Below, piece by piece: positions 36,113 through 44,261 of a stretch of 64,000 bases of DNA. The notes under the pieces are model-generated. The model worked only from the letters and a program-made list of their open reading frames with translations, made no database searches and was not told the DNA's origin. The DNA lies in contig VBWE01000011.1 in the NCBI GenBank assembly GCA_006218065.1, positions 1-64,000 on the forward strand. Reading direction: 5' to 3'. This DNA is from Bacteroidota bacterium. Its GTDB lineage: Bacteria > Bacteroidota > Bacteroidia > Palsa-965. Every line of letters begins with the position of its first letter. Position 1 is the first letter of the stretch. The translations under genes were made by a program, and so were the position numbers.

Positions 36113-36685
36113 TTAATTTCCAACCACAACTTTCGCGAAGCGGATCACTTTACCGTTCAGCGTATATCCTTTTTCCACTTCATCCACCACTTTCCCTTTC
36201 AGGTCTTCGGTCGGTGCGGGAATATTGGTGATCGCTTCGTGCTTATCCGTATCAAAAGCCGCACCCACCGATTCCATGGCTTCCAGCCCTTTCTGCGAGA
36301 GAATGTGGCGGAATTTCTGGTGAACCAGTTTTACACCTTCGTTCACGGCGGCAATGTCGGTAGCGGTTTCGTTGCTGCGCACGGCGCGTTCGAGATCGTC
36401 GATCACCGGGAGCAGGCTTTTGATGATTTCCTCGCCGGCGTTTTTCAGTAAGTCGATCCGTTCTTTTGCGTTCCGTTTCCGGAAATTGTCGAAATCCGAA
36501 TACAGGCGCAGGTATTTATCATTCATTTCCGCGAGCTTCTGTTCCATCATTTCTGCTTTCTGCGCATCATCCGTCGCGGTGGAATCGGTTGCTGTTTCCG
36601 GGTTTTTGTTTTCAGAAACAGGCTCATCATTCCCGGCCAGGTTTTCGCCGGTTTCGTTGATCAGGTCCTTGTCTTTCTGGCTCAT
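36113..36685 (-). CDS. grpE: Nucleotide exchange factor GrpE
   Basis: 190 residues: an acidic disordered N-terminus (~1-50), a long coiled coil (KAEMMEQKLAEMNDKYLRLYSDFDNFRKRNAKER) and a C-terminal beta domain (HEAITNIPAPTEDLKGKVVDEVEKGYTLNGKVIRFAKVVV), the GrpE signature. It releases ADP from DnaK. It is the first gene of the grpE-dnaJ unit; no CIRCE-like operator was recognised upstream. Confidence 0.95.
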   Translation of the reverse strand: MSQKDKDLINETGENLAGNDEPVSENKNPETATDSTATDDAQKAEMMEQKLAEMNDKYLRLYSDFDNFRKRNAKERIDLLKNAGEEIIKSLLPVIDDLERAVRSNETATDIAAVNEGVKLVHQKFRHILSQKGLEAMESVGAAFDTDKHEAITNIPAPTEDLKGKVVDEVEKGYTLNGKVIRFAKVVVGN

Positions 36686-36840
36686 AATTCTTCAGAAATC
36701 GATGCTGTTAAAATATGACGAATTGACCGGAACCGTCAGGTTTTACTGCCGTTCCGGGTATTCCTGACTATGGTTCAAAGATCAGGCCGACGAAGATAAT
36801 GCGTCAAATTGACATGGAATGCCCTGCGGGATGGTTTTGT

Positions 36841-36880
36841 GGAAAGAAAAACCCGTTCCTGCGAGAGCGGGAACGGGCTG
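36841..36880 (-). terminator. Terminator of the TlpA-like gene
   Basis: On the minus strand CCCGTTCC (36877-36870) and GGAACGGG (36859-36852) form a GC-rich stem around GCTCTCGCA-type loop bases, followed by TTTTTC. It starts 19 bases past the stop of the TlpA-like gene. Confidence 0.85.
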
Positions 36881-36898
36881 ATTTTAATATCGGGCAGC

Positions 36899-37570
36899 TT
36901 ACTGCTTGTCCTGCTTGACCGCTTCTTTGACCGGGGCGGTAGTCGCTTTTTTAGCCGTGCCTGTTTTTTTCTTTTTCTTGCCTGCTTCTTTGGCTTTCTC
37001 CTCGCGGAGCTTTTCTTTTTTCCTGATGCTTTCCGGATCCTTGTCCAGCTGCATTTCAAGGGCTTTGTCCAGGCTGGCCCCGCGCAGGTTCTTGGCTACG
37101 ATAATACCGTTCTCATCGATCAGCACATTGGTCGGAATGGAATATACCTGGTATTTCTGTGCGGCCGCATTCTGCCACCATTTGAGGTCGCTCACATGAT
37201 ACGGCCAGTTCAGGCTGTCTTTGGCGATAGCCGATTTCCAGGCTTCTTTTCCACCTTCCCGGTCGAGCGAAACGTTGAAAACCACGAAGCCGTCGCCGTT
37301 TGTGAAAAACGAATCCTTGTATTTTTTGTAGGCTTTTACCACGTTCGGATTTTCCATCCGGCAGGGGCCGCACCAGGATGCCCAGAAATCGATCAGGACC
37401 AGTTTGCCGCGAAGCGACGAAAGCCGGATCGTATCTCCGTTCGGGTTCTGCATGGCGATTTCGGGCGCGATATTGCCCACGTTCAAACCTTCGACAGCGC
37501 CTGTCTGTGCGCTGGAAAATCCGGAAACAGCAAAAGCTGCTGCGAAAAGTAAATGACGTAATTGTTTCAT
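36899..37570 (-). CDS. TlpA-like thioredoxin-fold protein with Lys/Ala-rich tail
   Basis: 223 residues: signal peptide (MKQLRHLLFAAAFAVSGFSSAQ), then a TlpA/ResA-like redoxin domain with C67-G-P-C70 in FWASWCGPCRMENP and the cis-Pro loop YSIPTNVLIDENG. It likely reduces disulfides in the periplasm, e.g. in cytochrome or cell-envelope protein maturation. From about residue 170 the chain becomes a charged low-complexity tail (EKLREEKAKEAGKKKKKTGT), unusual for this family and similar in style to the protein at 15254-15571. Confidence 0.88.
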   Translation of the reverse strand: MKQLRHLLFAAAFAVSGFSSAQTGAVEGLNVGNIAPEIAMQNPNGDTIRLSSLRGKLVLIDFWASWCGPCRMENPNVVKAYKKYKDSFFTNGDGFVVFNVSLDREGGKEAWKSAIAKDSLNWPYHVSDLKWWQNAAAQKYQVYSIPTNVLIDENGIIVAKNLRGASLDKALEMQLDKDPESIRKKEKLREEKAKEAGKKKKKTGTAKKATTAPVKEAVKQDKQ

Positions 37571-37651
37571 GTTGAGGCTAACTTACGAAAAATTCCCGGT
37601 ATGGGTTTTAGTGCGCAGGACGGCCGGGCCGGCATCCTGACAAAAGGTAAA

Positions 37652-38959
37652 TCAGGCTTTTCTTACAATCTCCGCGCCAAGTTTATTCAAACGCTCATCT
37701 ATTTTCTGGTAACCCCGGTCGATCTGTTCGATATTGTGGATCGTGCTTTTTCCTTTGGCCGAAAGCGCCGCGATCAGCAGTGAAACACCGGCCCGGATAT
37801 CGGGCGATGTCATCGTTACCCCGCGGAGCTGGTGCTGCCGCCCGAGCCCGATCACCGTAGCCCGGTGCGGATCGCATAAAATGATCTGCGCGCCCATGTC
37901 GATCAGTTTATCCACGAAGAACAAACGGCTCTCGAACATTTTCTGGTGAATGAGTACGCTGCCCTTGGCCTGCGTGGCGGTAACCAGCACAATGCTCAGC
38001 AGGTCGGGCGTAAAACCGGGCCAGATCGCATCGGCAATAGTGAGGATGGAACCGTCGATGAACGTATCGATTTCATAAATCTCCTGGGCGGGAATGTAGA
38101 TGTCGTTTCCGCGGCGCTCGAGTTTAATGCCGAGCCGCTGGAAAACGCCGGGAATCACGCCGAGCTCATCATACGCCACATCTTTGATCGTGATCTCGCT
38201 CTGCGTCATGGCCGCGAGCCCGATGAAACTGCCTACTTCGATCATATCCGGAAGCAGGCGGTGTTCGGTGCCGCCGAGTTTTTCCACGCCTTCAATCCGC
38301 AGCAGGTTCGAACCGATGCCGGTGATTTTGGCGCCCATGCGGTTGAGCATTTTGCAAAGCTGCTGCACATACGGCTCACATGCGGCATTGTAAATGGTGG
38401 TGGTTCCTTCGGCCAGCGAAGCAGCCATCACGATATTCGCCGTACCGGTTACCGACGCTTCGTCGAGCAGCATGTACGCGCCTTTGAGCCGCGGCGATTC
38501 CACTTTGAAAAATTCGTGCTCGGCGTCGTATTCGAATTTTGCGCCGAGATTTTCAAAGCCGATGAAATGCGTATCTAATCGCCGGCGCCCGATCTTGTCT
38601 CCGCCGGGTTTCGGGATGTATCCTTTTCCGAAACGCGCGAGCAGCGGACCGACGATCATGATGGAACCACGCAGCGCACCGCCTTTTTTCTTGAAGGCAT
38701 CAGAACTGATATAGTCGATATCGACCTGGTCGGCCTGGAAAGTATATTGTTCGTGGCCCGTTTTTTCGACTTTCACGCCGAGTTCGCGCAGCAGGTCCAT
38801 GAGCTTCATCACGTCGATGATCTCGGGAACATTGCTGATGGTTATTTTTTCGGGAGAGAGCAGTACGGCCGATATGACCTGTAGCGCTTCATTTTTCGCG
38901 CCCTGCGGAACAAGGTCGCCTGATAAACGTTTACCGCCGGTGATCTCGAAAAAACTCAT
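37652..38959 (-). CDS. murA: UDP-N-acetylglucosamine 1-carboxyvinyltransferase
   Basis: 435 residues, full MurA length. It transfers enolpyruvate from PEP to UDP-GlcNAc, the first committed step of peptidoglycan synthesis. Seen: SGAKN-equivalent substrate site (PQGAKNEALQVI), RGSIMIVGPLLARFG, and PKPGGDKIGRRRLDTH, where D121 stands at the position of the catalytic, fosfomycin-binding cysteine (Cys115 in E. coli). Cys-to-Asp enzymes are active and fosfomycin-insensitive in known cases. It lies 9 bases downstream of the DUF4290 gene, so the two are co-transcribed. Confidence 0.95.
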   Translation of the reverse strand: MSFFEITGGKRLSGDLVPQGAKNEALQVISAVLLSPEKITISNVPEIIDVMKLMDLLRELGVKVEKTGHEQYTFQADQVDIDYISSDAFKKKGGALRGSIMIVGPLLARFGKGYIPKPGGDKIGRRRLDTHFIGFENLGAKFEYDAEHEFFKVESPRLKGAYMLLDEASVTGTANIVMAASLAEGTTTIYNAACEPYVQQLCKMLNRMGAKITGIGSNLLRIEGVEKLGGTEHRLLPDMIEVGSFIGLAAMTQSEITIKDVAYDELGVIPGVFQRLGIKLERRGNDIYIPAQEIYEIDTFIDGSILTIADAIWPGFTPDLLSIVLVTATQAKGSVLIHQKMFESRLFFVDKLIDMGAQIILCDPHRATVIGLGRQHQLRGVTMTSPDIRAGVSLLIAALSAKGKSTIHNIEQIDRGYQKIDERLNKLGAEIVRKA

Positions 38960-38968
38960 ACAATCTGC

Positions 38969-39611
38969 TCAGTGTTTTTTTCCGAATTTTTTATGTCCGC
39001 CGCCGCCTTTGTGGTTGTTGCTCTTCCGCTTGTTCTGCCCGAACTGCTGAACCTGGTTTTGCGGGATGGCGTTTTTGGGAAGGATTTCGCTGGTATGCAG
39101 GAAACGGAAATCATCAGCGACTTTCAACTCGCCGGCCGACAGCATTTCAAGCTGCTGCACGATAAGCTGGTCGTTGACCGAATCCCTGTTCCAGTTCAGG
39201 TAATGTTTTTTCTTTCTGGATCAGCGCTTCGAGATTTTTCCCGTAATGCTTGAAACGGATATCGCCCTGCGGATATTTGAGCGCTTCGGGTTTCGAATGA
39301 AACAGTTCCGGCTCGGGTTTCGGGAAAGGCGCATCCACATCCAATTTGTAATCCGAAATAATGAACAGGTGATCCCAGAGCTTATGTTCGAAATCGGAAA
39401 AATCTTTCAGGGAAGGATTCAGGATAGCCATCACTTTCACGATCGTACGGGCGCAGCGGTTGCGCTCTTCACGGTCTTCGATGGTCAGGCAATGATCAAT
39501 CATCCGGTACACGTTACGGCCGTACTCGGAAATGCTCATCTTGGGCTGGTCGGTATTGTAATCCATCCCGGTATTATTCACTAAGGGTGTTTCGGTGTTC
39601 TTTGCTGTCAT
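38969..39611 (-). pseudogene. DUF4290 protein gene with internal deletion/frameshift
   Basis: The N-terminal part (ATG 39611; SISEYGRNVYRMIDHCL..EERNRCARTIVKVMAI..FEHKLWDHLFIISDYKLDV) matches Bacteroidota DUF4290 and runs to KNLEALIQKE. The frame then leaves the family. The expected continuation KHYLNWNRDSVNDQLIV QQLEMLSAGELKVADDF (written in two parts) is in another frame that ends at 38969. About twenty residues of the family between these parts are absent, so roughly 60 bases seem deleted near 39206-39218. It precedes murA by 9 bases, the conserved neighbourhood of this family in my recollection. Confidence 0.75.
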
Positions 39612-39630
39612 TTTAAAAATAGGTATTCGT

Positions 39631-39638
39631 CAAAGGTA
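39631..39638 (-). promoter_or_regulatory. -7 promoter element of the DUF4290-murA unit
   Basis: Minus-strand TACCTTTG (39638 to 39631) is an exact TAnnTTTG match, 19 bases before the ATG at 39611. Confidence 0.6.
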
Positions 39639-39767
39639 CGTTTTTCGGTTTGTATATGCTTTCCAGTGGAAAAAGGGGGGCTTTCGTGTTAGTTTTCAAC
39701 AAGTCTGAACCTTCAGGGGATTTTTTCGTACAAACTGCTGATTCTCTTCCGGAAACGGCTTCGGAAC

Positions 39768-41630
39768 ATGGCCCGAAGCAATTCAAATATACTGAAAATG
39801 AGGCTATTATTACTATCCGGGCTTGTATTTATTGTTATTCCCGGCCCGGTTTCCGCACAGACGGGCCCTGGCGGAGTGGGATCAAGCGCCAACAATAAGC
39901 TTTGGCTGGATGCGAACCGCGGTACAACCCTTGCCGGGGCAGCCGTAACAGCCTGGTCCGACCAGTCGGGCGCTGCGAACAATGCCGCCCCGCCCTCCGT
40001 CGCCGCCCGCCCCAACCTCGTCGCCGGAACGGTAAACGGTTATCCTTCCATCAATTTCGACGGCACGGATGATGAATTCCGCGTTACGGACAATGCTTCC
40101 CTTGATCTTACTTCCTGGCAGATTTATATCGTGGTAAGAGCCGATGTGCTGAAAAATTACAACGCCATGGTCGTGAAGGGTGACGACGGAATGGAAAATT
40201 ATGAAATGCTTTCTTACAGCGACGGTAACGTGCATACGCCTATCCGCTGGACGGATGCCACGCGCACATTTCCGAGTTCGGCAGGCGGACAACTGACCAC
40301 GACCGGTTTTAATATCCTGGAATATTCCTATTCCGCCGCAGTGGGCCGCGATGTGTACAAGAACAACGCAAGCATTTATACCGACAACGAAAGCAAAACG
40401 CCAGCGGCCAATAATTTCGACCTGTACATCGCCAACGAACGATCTACTGCAGGCCGTTTCCACGACGGCGATATTGCCGAACTGGCTATTTTCAACGCGC
40501 CGTTAAATTCTGCGCAGCGTATTATTGTCAACAATTACCTGTCTGCAAAATACGGTTTGACGCTTTCCGCAAACGATCTCTATACGATGGACAATCCGGC
40601 TAACGGCGATTTCGATCACGATGTGGCCGGGATCGGTCGCGTAAGTGCAGCCAATATCCAGAGCGATTCGCGCGGATCGGGTGCGGTGCGGGTGAATAAT
40701 CCGTCCGGGCTCGGGAACAACGAATACTTTATGTGGGGACATAATAACGGCACCTGGGGCTCCTGGGGCGTGGCCGATCTCCCGGTCGGTATCCAGTCGC
40801 GGCTGGCGCGCGAGTGGCGGCCGAGCGAAACCGGCGACGTGGGTACGATCGACATCGGTTTTGATCTTTCCAACCTCGGACCGATTACCACGAGCGACCT
40901 GCGTTTGCTGATCGATACCGATAACGACGGCGTGTTTTCCGACGAGACTGCGGGCGGCGGCGGTGTGATTTCGGGCGCGAGCCTGGTGGGCGGATTGTAT
41001 TATTTCACCGGCATCAACATGGTGGACAGCCGCCGTTTTACGATCGGTTCCATCAACTCGACGCAGACGCCGCTTCCGGTGGAGTTCACCGAGTTCAACG
41101 CCGTGATGACGGACGGGCAGGTACAGATCAACTGGACTACGGCCAGCGAAGTGAACAACGATTATTTCGAGATCGAACGTTCGAAGAACGGTACGGATTT
41201 CGAAGTGCTCGGCCGCGTGGAAGGTGCAGGAAACAGTACCGTGAACATCGACTATTTCGAACTCGATGCCAAACCGTACGAAGGAACTTCCTATTACCGC
41301 ATCCGGCAGGTGGACTTCAACGGCGAAAGCAGCCGCACGAAAATAGTCGCAGTCAATCTCTTCTACGACAAGAAAAAAGGCATCATGACCTATCCGAACC
41401 CGTCCACGATCGAAGATTTGAAAATTGAACTGACCGGTTTCAAGGACGAAGAAGTACTCGTGGTACTGCGCGACATCAAAGGCAACGAGATCGCGACGAA
41501 AATGCAATTCATTGCAGAAGGCGCCACGATCATCGGGCTTGACCCGGGACGCACCGTTGCGCCGGGGACTTACCTGGTGGTGGCTTCATCGAAGAATGAA
41601 TTGTTTACGCAGAAGGTGGTGATCAGGTAA
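39768..41630 (+). CDS. Secreted LamG-domain protein with T9SS sorting domain
   Basis: 620 residues (an alternative ATG at 39798 removes ten residues before the signal peptide MRLLLLSGLVFIVIPGPVSAQ). A LamG/concanavalin-like domain (~30-240: LWLDANRGTTLAG..NFDGTDDEFRV..FHDGDIAELAIFNAPLNSAQR) is followed by a beta-sandwich region (DVAGIGRVSAANIQSDSRGSGAV..EYFMWGHNNG) and a fibronectin-like part (FTEFNAVMTDGQVQINWTTASEVNNDYFEIER). The C-terminal sorting domain (MTYPNPSTIEDLKIEL) is T9SS type A. Probably a cell-surface or released protein; the ligand is unknown. Confidence 0.85.
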   Translation: MARSNSNILKMRLLLLSGLVFIVIPGPVSAQTGPGGVGSSANNKLWLDANRGTTLAGAAVTAWSDQSGAANNAAPPSVAARPNLVAGTVNGYPSINFDGTDDEFRVTDNASLDLTSWQIYIVVRADVLKNYNAMVVKGDDGMENYEMLSYSDGNVHTPIRWTDATRTFPSSAGGQLTTTGFNILEYSYSAAVGRDVYKNNASIYTDNESKTPAANNFDLYIANERSTAGRFHDGDIAELAIFNAPLNSAQRIIVNNYLSAKYGLTLSANDLYTMDNPANGDFDHDVAGIGRVSAANIQSDSRGSGAVRVNNPSGLGNNEYFMWGHNNGTWGSWGVADLPVGIQSRLAREWRPSETGDVGTIDIGFDLSNLGPITTSDLRLLIDTDNDGVFSDETAGGGGVISGASLVGGLYYFTGINMVDSRRFTIGSINSTQTPLPVEFTEFNAVMTDGQVQINWTTASEVNNDYFEIERSKNGTDFEVLGRVEGAGNSTVNIDYFELDAKPYEGTSYYRIRQVDFNGESSRTKIVAVNLFYDKKKGIMTYPNPSTIEDLKIELTGFKDEEVLVVLRDIKGNEIATKMQFIAEGATIIGLDPGRTVAPGTYLVVASSKNELFTQKVVIR

Positions 41631-41642
41631 CTTCCCAATACC

Positions 41643-41872
41643 AACTTTCTCCAAAGGAGTCCTTCGGACAAATACCGACTTTCCAATAACTAAAAATCAC
41701 GATGTCACCCTGAGCGCAGACGAAGGGTGTGTACCGGGTACTTCTGTACAACGGATGTATTACACACCCTTCGTCTGCACTCAGGGTGACATTCTTATGC
41801 TTAGTGTAGCGTTCTTATAATGTTTGTACCTGGCCACGCGTGTTTGTCCGAAGGACTCCTTTGGAGAAAGTT
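41643..41872. repeat. Nested palindromic element, family B copy 1
   Basis: An outer perfect 30-base inverted repeat (41643-41672 / 41843-41872; contains CTCCAAAGGAGTCCTTCGGA) encloses an inner pair matching at 29 of 30 (41704-41733 / 41761-41790; GTCACCCTGAGCGCAGACGA). The centre is CCGGGTACTTCTGTACAACG. The inner pair and centre recur at 55972-56056. It lies between two plus-strand genes. Confidence 0.9.
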
Positions 41873-41894
41873 ACCGTTTAAAAGTTTTGAGTGC

Positions 41895-41902
41895 TACCTT
41901 TG
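41895..41902 (+). promoter_or_regulatory. -7 element abutting the LpxL-like gene
   Basis: TACCTTTG is an exact TAnnTTTG match that ends 5 bases before the ATG at 41908, implying a leaderless message. It also fixes the start at 41908 rather than the in-frame ATG at 41824, which lies inside the palindromic element. Confidence 0.6.
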
Positions 41903-41907
41903 CCCCC

Positions 41908-42789
41908 ATGCAGGCCCTAGGCTTTTACCTCCTGTTACCTTTTATCTACCTGGTCTCGGTATTGCCATTCCCGCTGCTCTATCTTTTTTCGGATTTCGTT
42001 TTTTTCTGGGTGTTCATCGTGTTCGGCTATCGCCGGAAAGTGGTGATGCAAAACCTGCGCAACGCATTCCCCGAAAAAAGCGAAAAGGAACTGAAACAGA
42101 TTTGCCGCCGGTTTTACCGCTACCTCTGCGACCTGTTCATCGAAACCTTCAAAACGCTTACGGTCAGCAAAGAAACCATGCTCCGGCATTGCGTGATCAC
42201 GCCGCAGGCTGCTGAAATTTTCGACCGTTACCATGCTGAAAAACGTCACATCATCATCGTCATGGGTCATTTCGGGAACTGGGAATGGGCGGGGAATTCG
42301 TTCAGCCTTACGCGCAAACACCAGCTTTACGTGATCTATCACCCGCTTCAGCATAAATACTTCAACCGGCTGATCGTGAATATGCGGACGCGCTTCGGCA
42401 CCAAACTCATCCCGATGCGCGATACGATGAAGCAGATGCTCACCAACCGCGATACCGGCCTGAACGCCACCGCCTTCATCGCCGACCAGACTCCCCTGCC
42501 CGACCGCGCCTACTGGATGCAGTTTATGAACCAGGATACGCCCGTGTTTTTCGGAACAGAAAAGATCGCGCAGAAGCTGGACTACCCGGTCATCTATACT
42601 TCGGTCCGGCGGCTCCGCCGCGGGTATTATGAAATCACCGCGGAAATCCTGTTCGATCATCCCGCCAAAACTTCCGCAGGCGAAGTAACCGAATCCCACA
42701 CGCGCCGGCTCGAAAAAGACATCCACGCGCAGCCCGAAAACTGGCTCTGGTCGCACAGGCGCTGGAAGCACAAGCGACCTTCTGCATAA
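41908..42789 (+). CDS. Lipid A biosynthesis acyltransferase (LpxL/HtrB family)
   Basis: 293 residues from the ATG at 41908. A membrane-anchoring N-terminus (MQALGFYLLLPFIYLVSVLPFPLLYLF in two hydrophobic runs) precedes the acyltransferase domain with the HxxxxE motif (MGHFGNWEWAGNS), YHPLQHKYFNRLI, and FIADQTPLPDRAYWM. It transfers an acyl chain to the lipid A precursor at the inner membrane. Length fits the family. The next gene, a fatty-acid desaturase, also concerns membrane lipids. Confidence 0.9.
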   Translation: MQALGFYLLLPFIYLVSVLPFPLLYLFSDFVFFWVFIVFGYRRKVVMQNLRNAFPEKSEKELKQICRRFYRYLCDLFIETFKTLTVSKETMLRHCVITPQAAEIFDRYHAEKRHIIIVMGHFGNWEWAGNSFSLTRKHQLYVIYHPLQHKYFNRLIVNMRTRFGTKLIPMRDTMKQMLTNRDTGLNATAFIADQTPLPDRAYWMQFMNQDTPVFFGTEKIAQKLDYPVIYTSVRRLRRGYYEITAEILFDHPAKTSAGEVTESHTRRLEKDIHAQPENWLWSHRRWKHKRPSA

Positions 42790-42829
42790 CTGCCCGGCAG
42801 TTGCCCGATTCATTTAAAATATCTTCACT

Positions 42830-43050
42830 AGCCGAAGCCTCAGAGGCTGTTAGGAATTTGTTTTTCGAGATTACAGCGGAGGATTTTTCACCCAGATGAC
42901 CTGCCTGCGCGTAGCCGCTACGGCGGAGGCAGGGGCGTTTTTTGAACAAGTAGCAGGAGGCTACAGGTGAAAAAAGCAACGAAGTATGGGTGAAAAAGAT
43001 CCGCTGGAAGCCGGAAGGATAATTTCCTAACAGCCTCTCAGACTTCGGCT
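42830..43050. repeat. Palindromic element, family E copy 1
   Basis: Outer arms 42830-42856 and 43024-43050 match at 25 of 27 (AGCCGAAG..AGAGGCTGTTAGGAA). Inside are GTTTTTCGAGATT (42860-42872), TTTTTCACCC / GGGTGAAAAA and CCGGAAGGATAATTT (43011-43025). A central hairpin CCTGCCTgcgcg...CGGAGGCAGG occupies 42900-42933. The inner words recur at 44097-44261 with entirely different outer arms. It fills the gap between two plus-strand genes. Confidence 0.85.
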
Positions 43051-43072
43051 CCCTGCCGACTATTGAAAATCG

Positions 43073-43080
43073 TAACTTTG
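43073..43080 (+). promoter_or_regulatory. -7 element abutting the desaturase gene
   Basis: TAACTTTG is an exact consensus match ending 6 bases before the ATG at 43087; a leaderless transcript is likely. It favours 43087 over the in-frame ATG at 43063. Confidence 0.6.
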
Positions 43081-43086
43081 CCGACC

Positions 43087-44094
43087 ATGCCTCAGGATTC
43101 CAGGCCCAGTTTATCCGGCAAATCGCTTATCCTGGCCACTAAACCTTTTGCGAAGGAAGTGCGCTGGAAAAGCTGGTATTATACCCTGTCCACTTTCTTC
43201 ATTATGCTCGCCCTGCTGGCCGGAACGGTGTGGAATTATCACTGGTCGCTGAAAATCGTATGCAGCGTGCTCGGGGGATTGACTGTTGTACGTATGTTCG
43301 TTATTTACCACGATCACCAGCATCACGCCATTCTCGATAAATCCGTCCCGGCCAAATGGCTGATGACTTTATTCGGCCTGTATATTTTAGCGCCGACGAG
43401 TATCTGGAAACGGTCGCACGATTATCACCACAAGCACAATTCCAAACTGTTCAGTGCGAGCATCGGCTCGTACCCGATCGTAACGCGGAAAAAATTCCTG
43501 GAAGCCGCACCCGGCGAAAAAAGGCTTTACCTCGTAACGCGTCACCCGGTTATGATCTTCGGCGGATACATCAGCATGTTTTTCGTAGGCATGTGCATCG
43601 ATTCTTTCCGCAGCAACCCGTCCAAACATAAAGATTCGCTGCTGGCGCTGATCCTTCACCTGCTTGCGGGAGCGGCCATCGCGTATTTCGGCGGATGGCA
43701 GATGCTGCTGCTGACCTGGATTATTCCGTTCACCATTGCCTGCGGACTGGGCGCGTATCTTTTTTACGCGCAGCATAATTTTCCCGGCGTTACCTTCCGC
43801 GACAACCAGGACTGGTCGTACGAAGGCGCAGCGATCGAATCATCGAGCTATATGAAAATGAATCCGGTGATGCGTTGGTTTACCGCCAATATCGGGTATC
43901 ATCATATTCATCACGTCAATTCGCGGATCCCGTTTTACCGGCTTCCCGAAGTGATGGACGCTATTCCCGAACTGCAGCAGGCCAGGACAACGAGCCTGAA
44001 CCCCGTGGAAATGTACCGCTGCCTGATGCTGAAAATCTGGGATCCCGAAAAAGGGAAAATGATCCGGCTGAACGAATTGAACAGCGCCGCCTGA
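43087..44094 (+). CDS. Membrane fatty acid desaturase
   Basis: 335 residues with four membrane helices and the three histidine boxes of the di-iron desaturases: HDHQHH (75-80), RSHDYHHKH (111-117) and GYHHIHHVNSRIP (about 280). It introduces a double bond into acyl chains of lipids or acyl-CoA, with oxygen as oxidant, which points to an at least partly aerobic life. Regiospecificity cannot be told. It follows the LpxL-like gene with its own promoter. Confidence 0.9.
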   Translation: MPQDSRPSLSGKSLILATKPFAKEVRWKSWYYTLSTFFIMLALLAGTVWNYHWSLKIVCSVLGGLTVVRMFVIYHDHQHHAILDKSVPAKWLMTLFGLYILAPTSIWKRSHDYHHKHNSKLFSASIGSYPIVTRKKFLEAAPGEKRLYLVTRHPVMIFGGYISMFFVGMCIDSFRSNPSKHKDSLLALILHLLAGAAIAYFGGWQMLLLTWIIPFTIACGLGAYLFYAQHNFPGVTFRDNQDWSYEGAAIESSSYMKMNPVMRWFTANIGYHHIHHVNSRIPFYRLPEVMDAIPELQQARTTSLNPVEMYRCLMLKIWDPEKGKMIRLNELNSAA

Positions 44095-44096
44095 TC

Positions 44097-44261
44097 AGAA
44101 GCCATCTCAAAAATGTTTTTCGAGATTTTTCCAAGTATTTTTCGTTCTGGCGAATATCGTTTCGTAGCGCATAGTCGGGCACTCTGTGCAAGAAAGGATG
44201 TGAAGACAGGGCGAAAAAGACGTAGCGGAAAATCCGGAAGGATATTTTTGAGATGGCTTCT
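44097..44261. repeat. Palindromic element, family E copy 2
   Basis: A perfect 18-base outer inverted repeat (AGAAGCCATCTCAAAAAT 44097-44114; inverse 44244-44261) encloses GTTTTTCGAGATT (44115-44127) and GCGGAAAATCCGGAAGGATA (44225-44244), both shared with copy 1 at 42830-43050. It lies between convergent genes; its right end touches the stop codon of the 44260-45789 gene. Confidence 0.85.
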
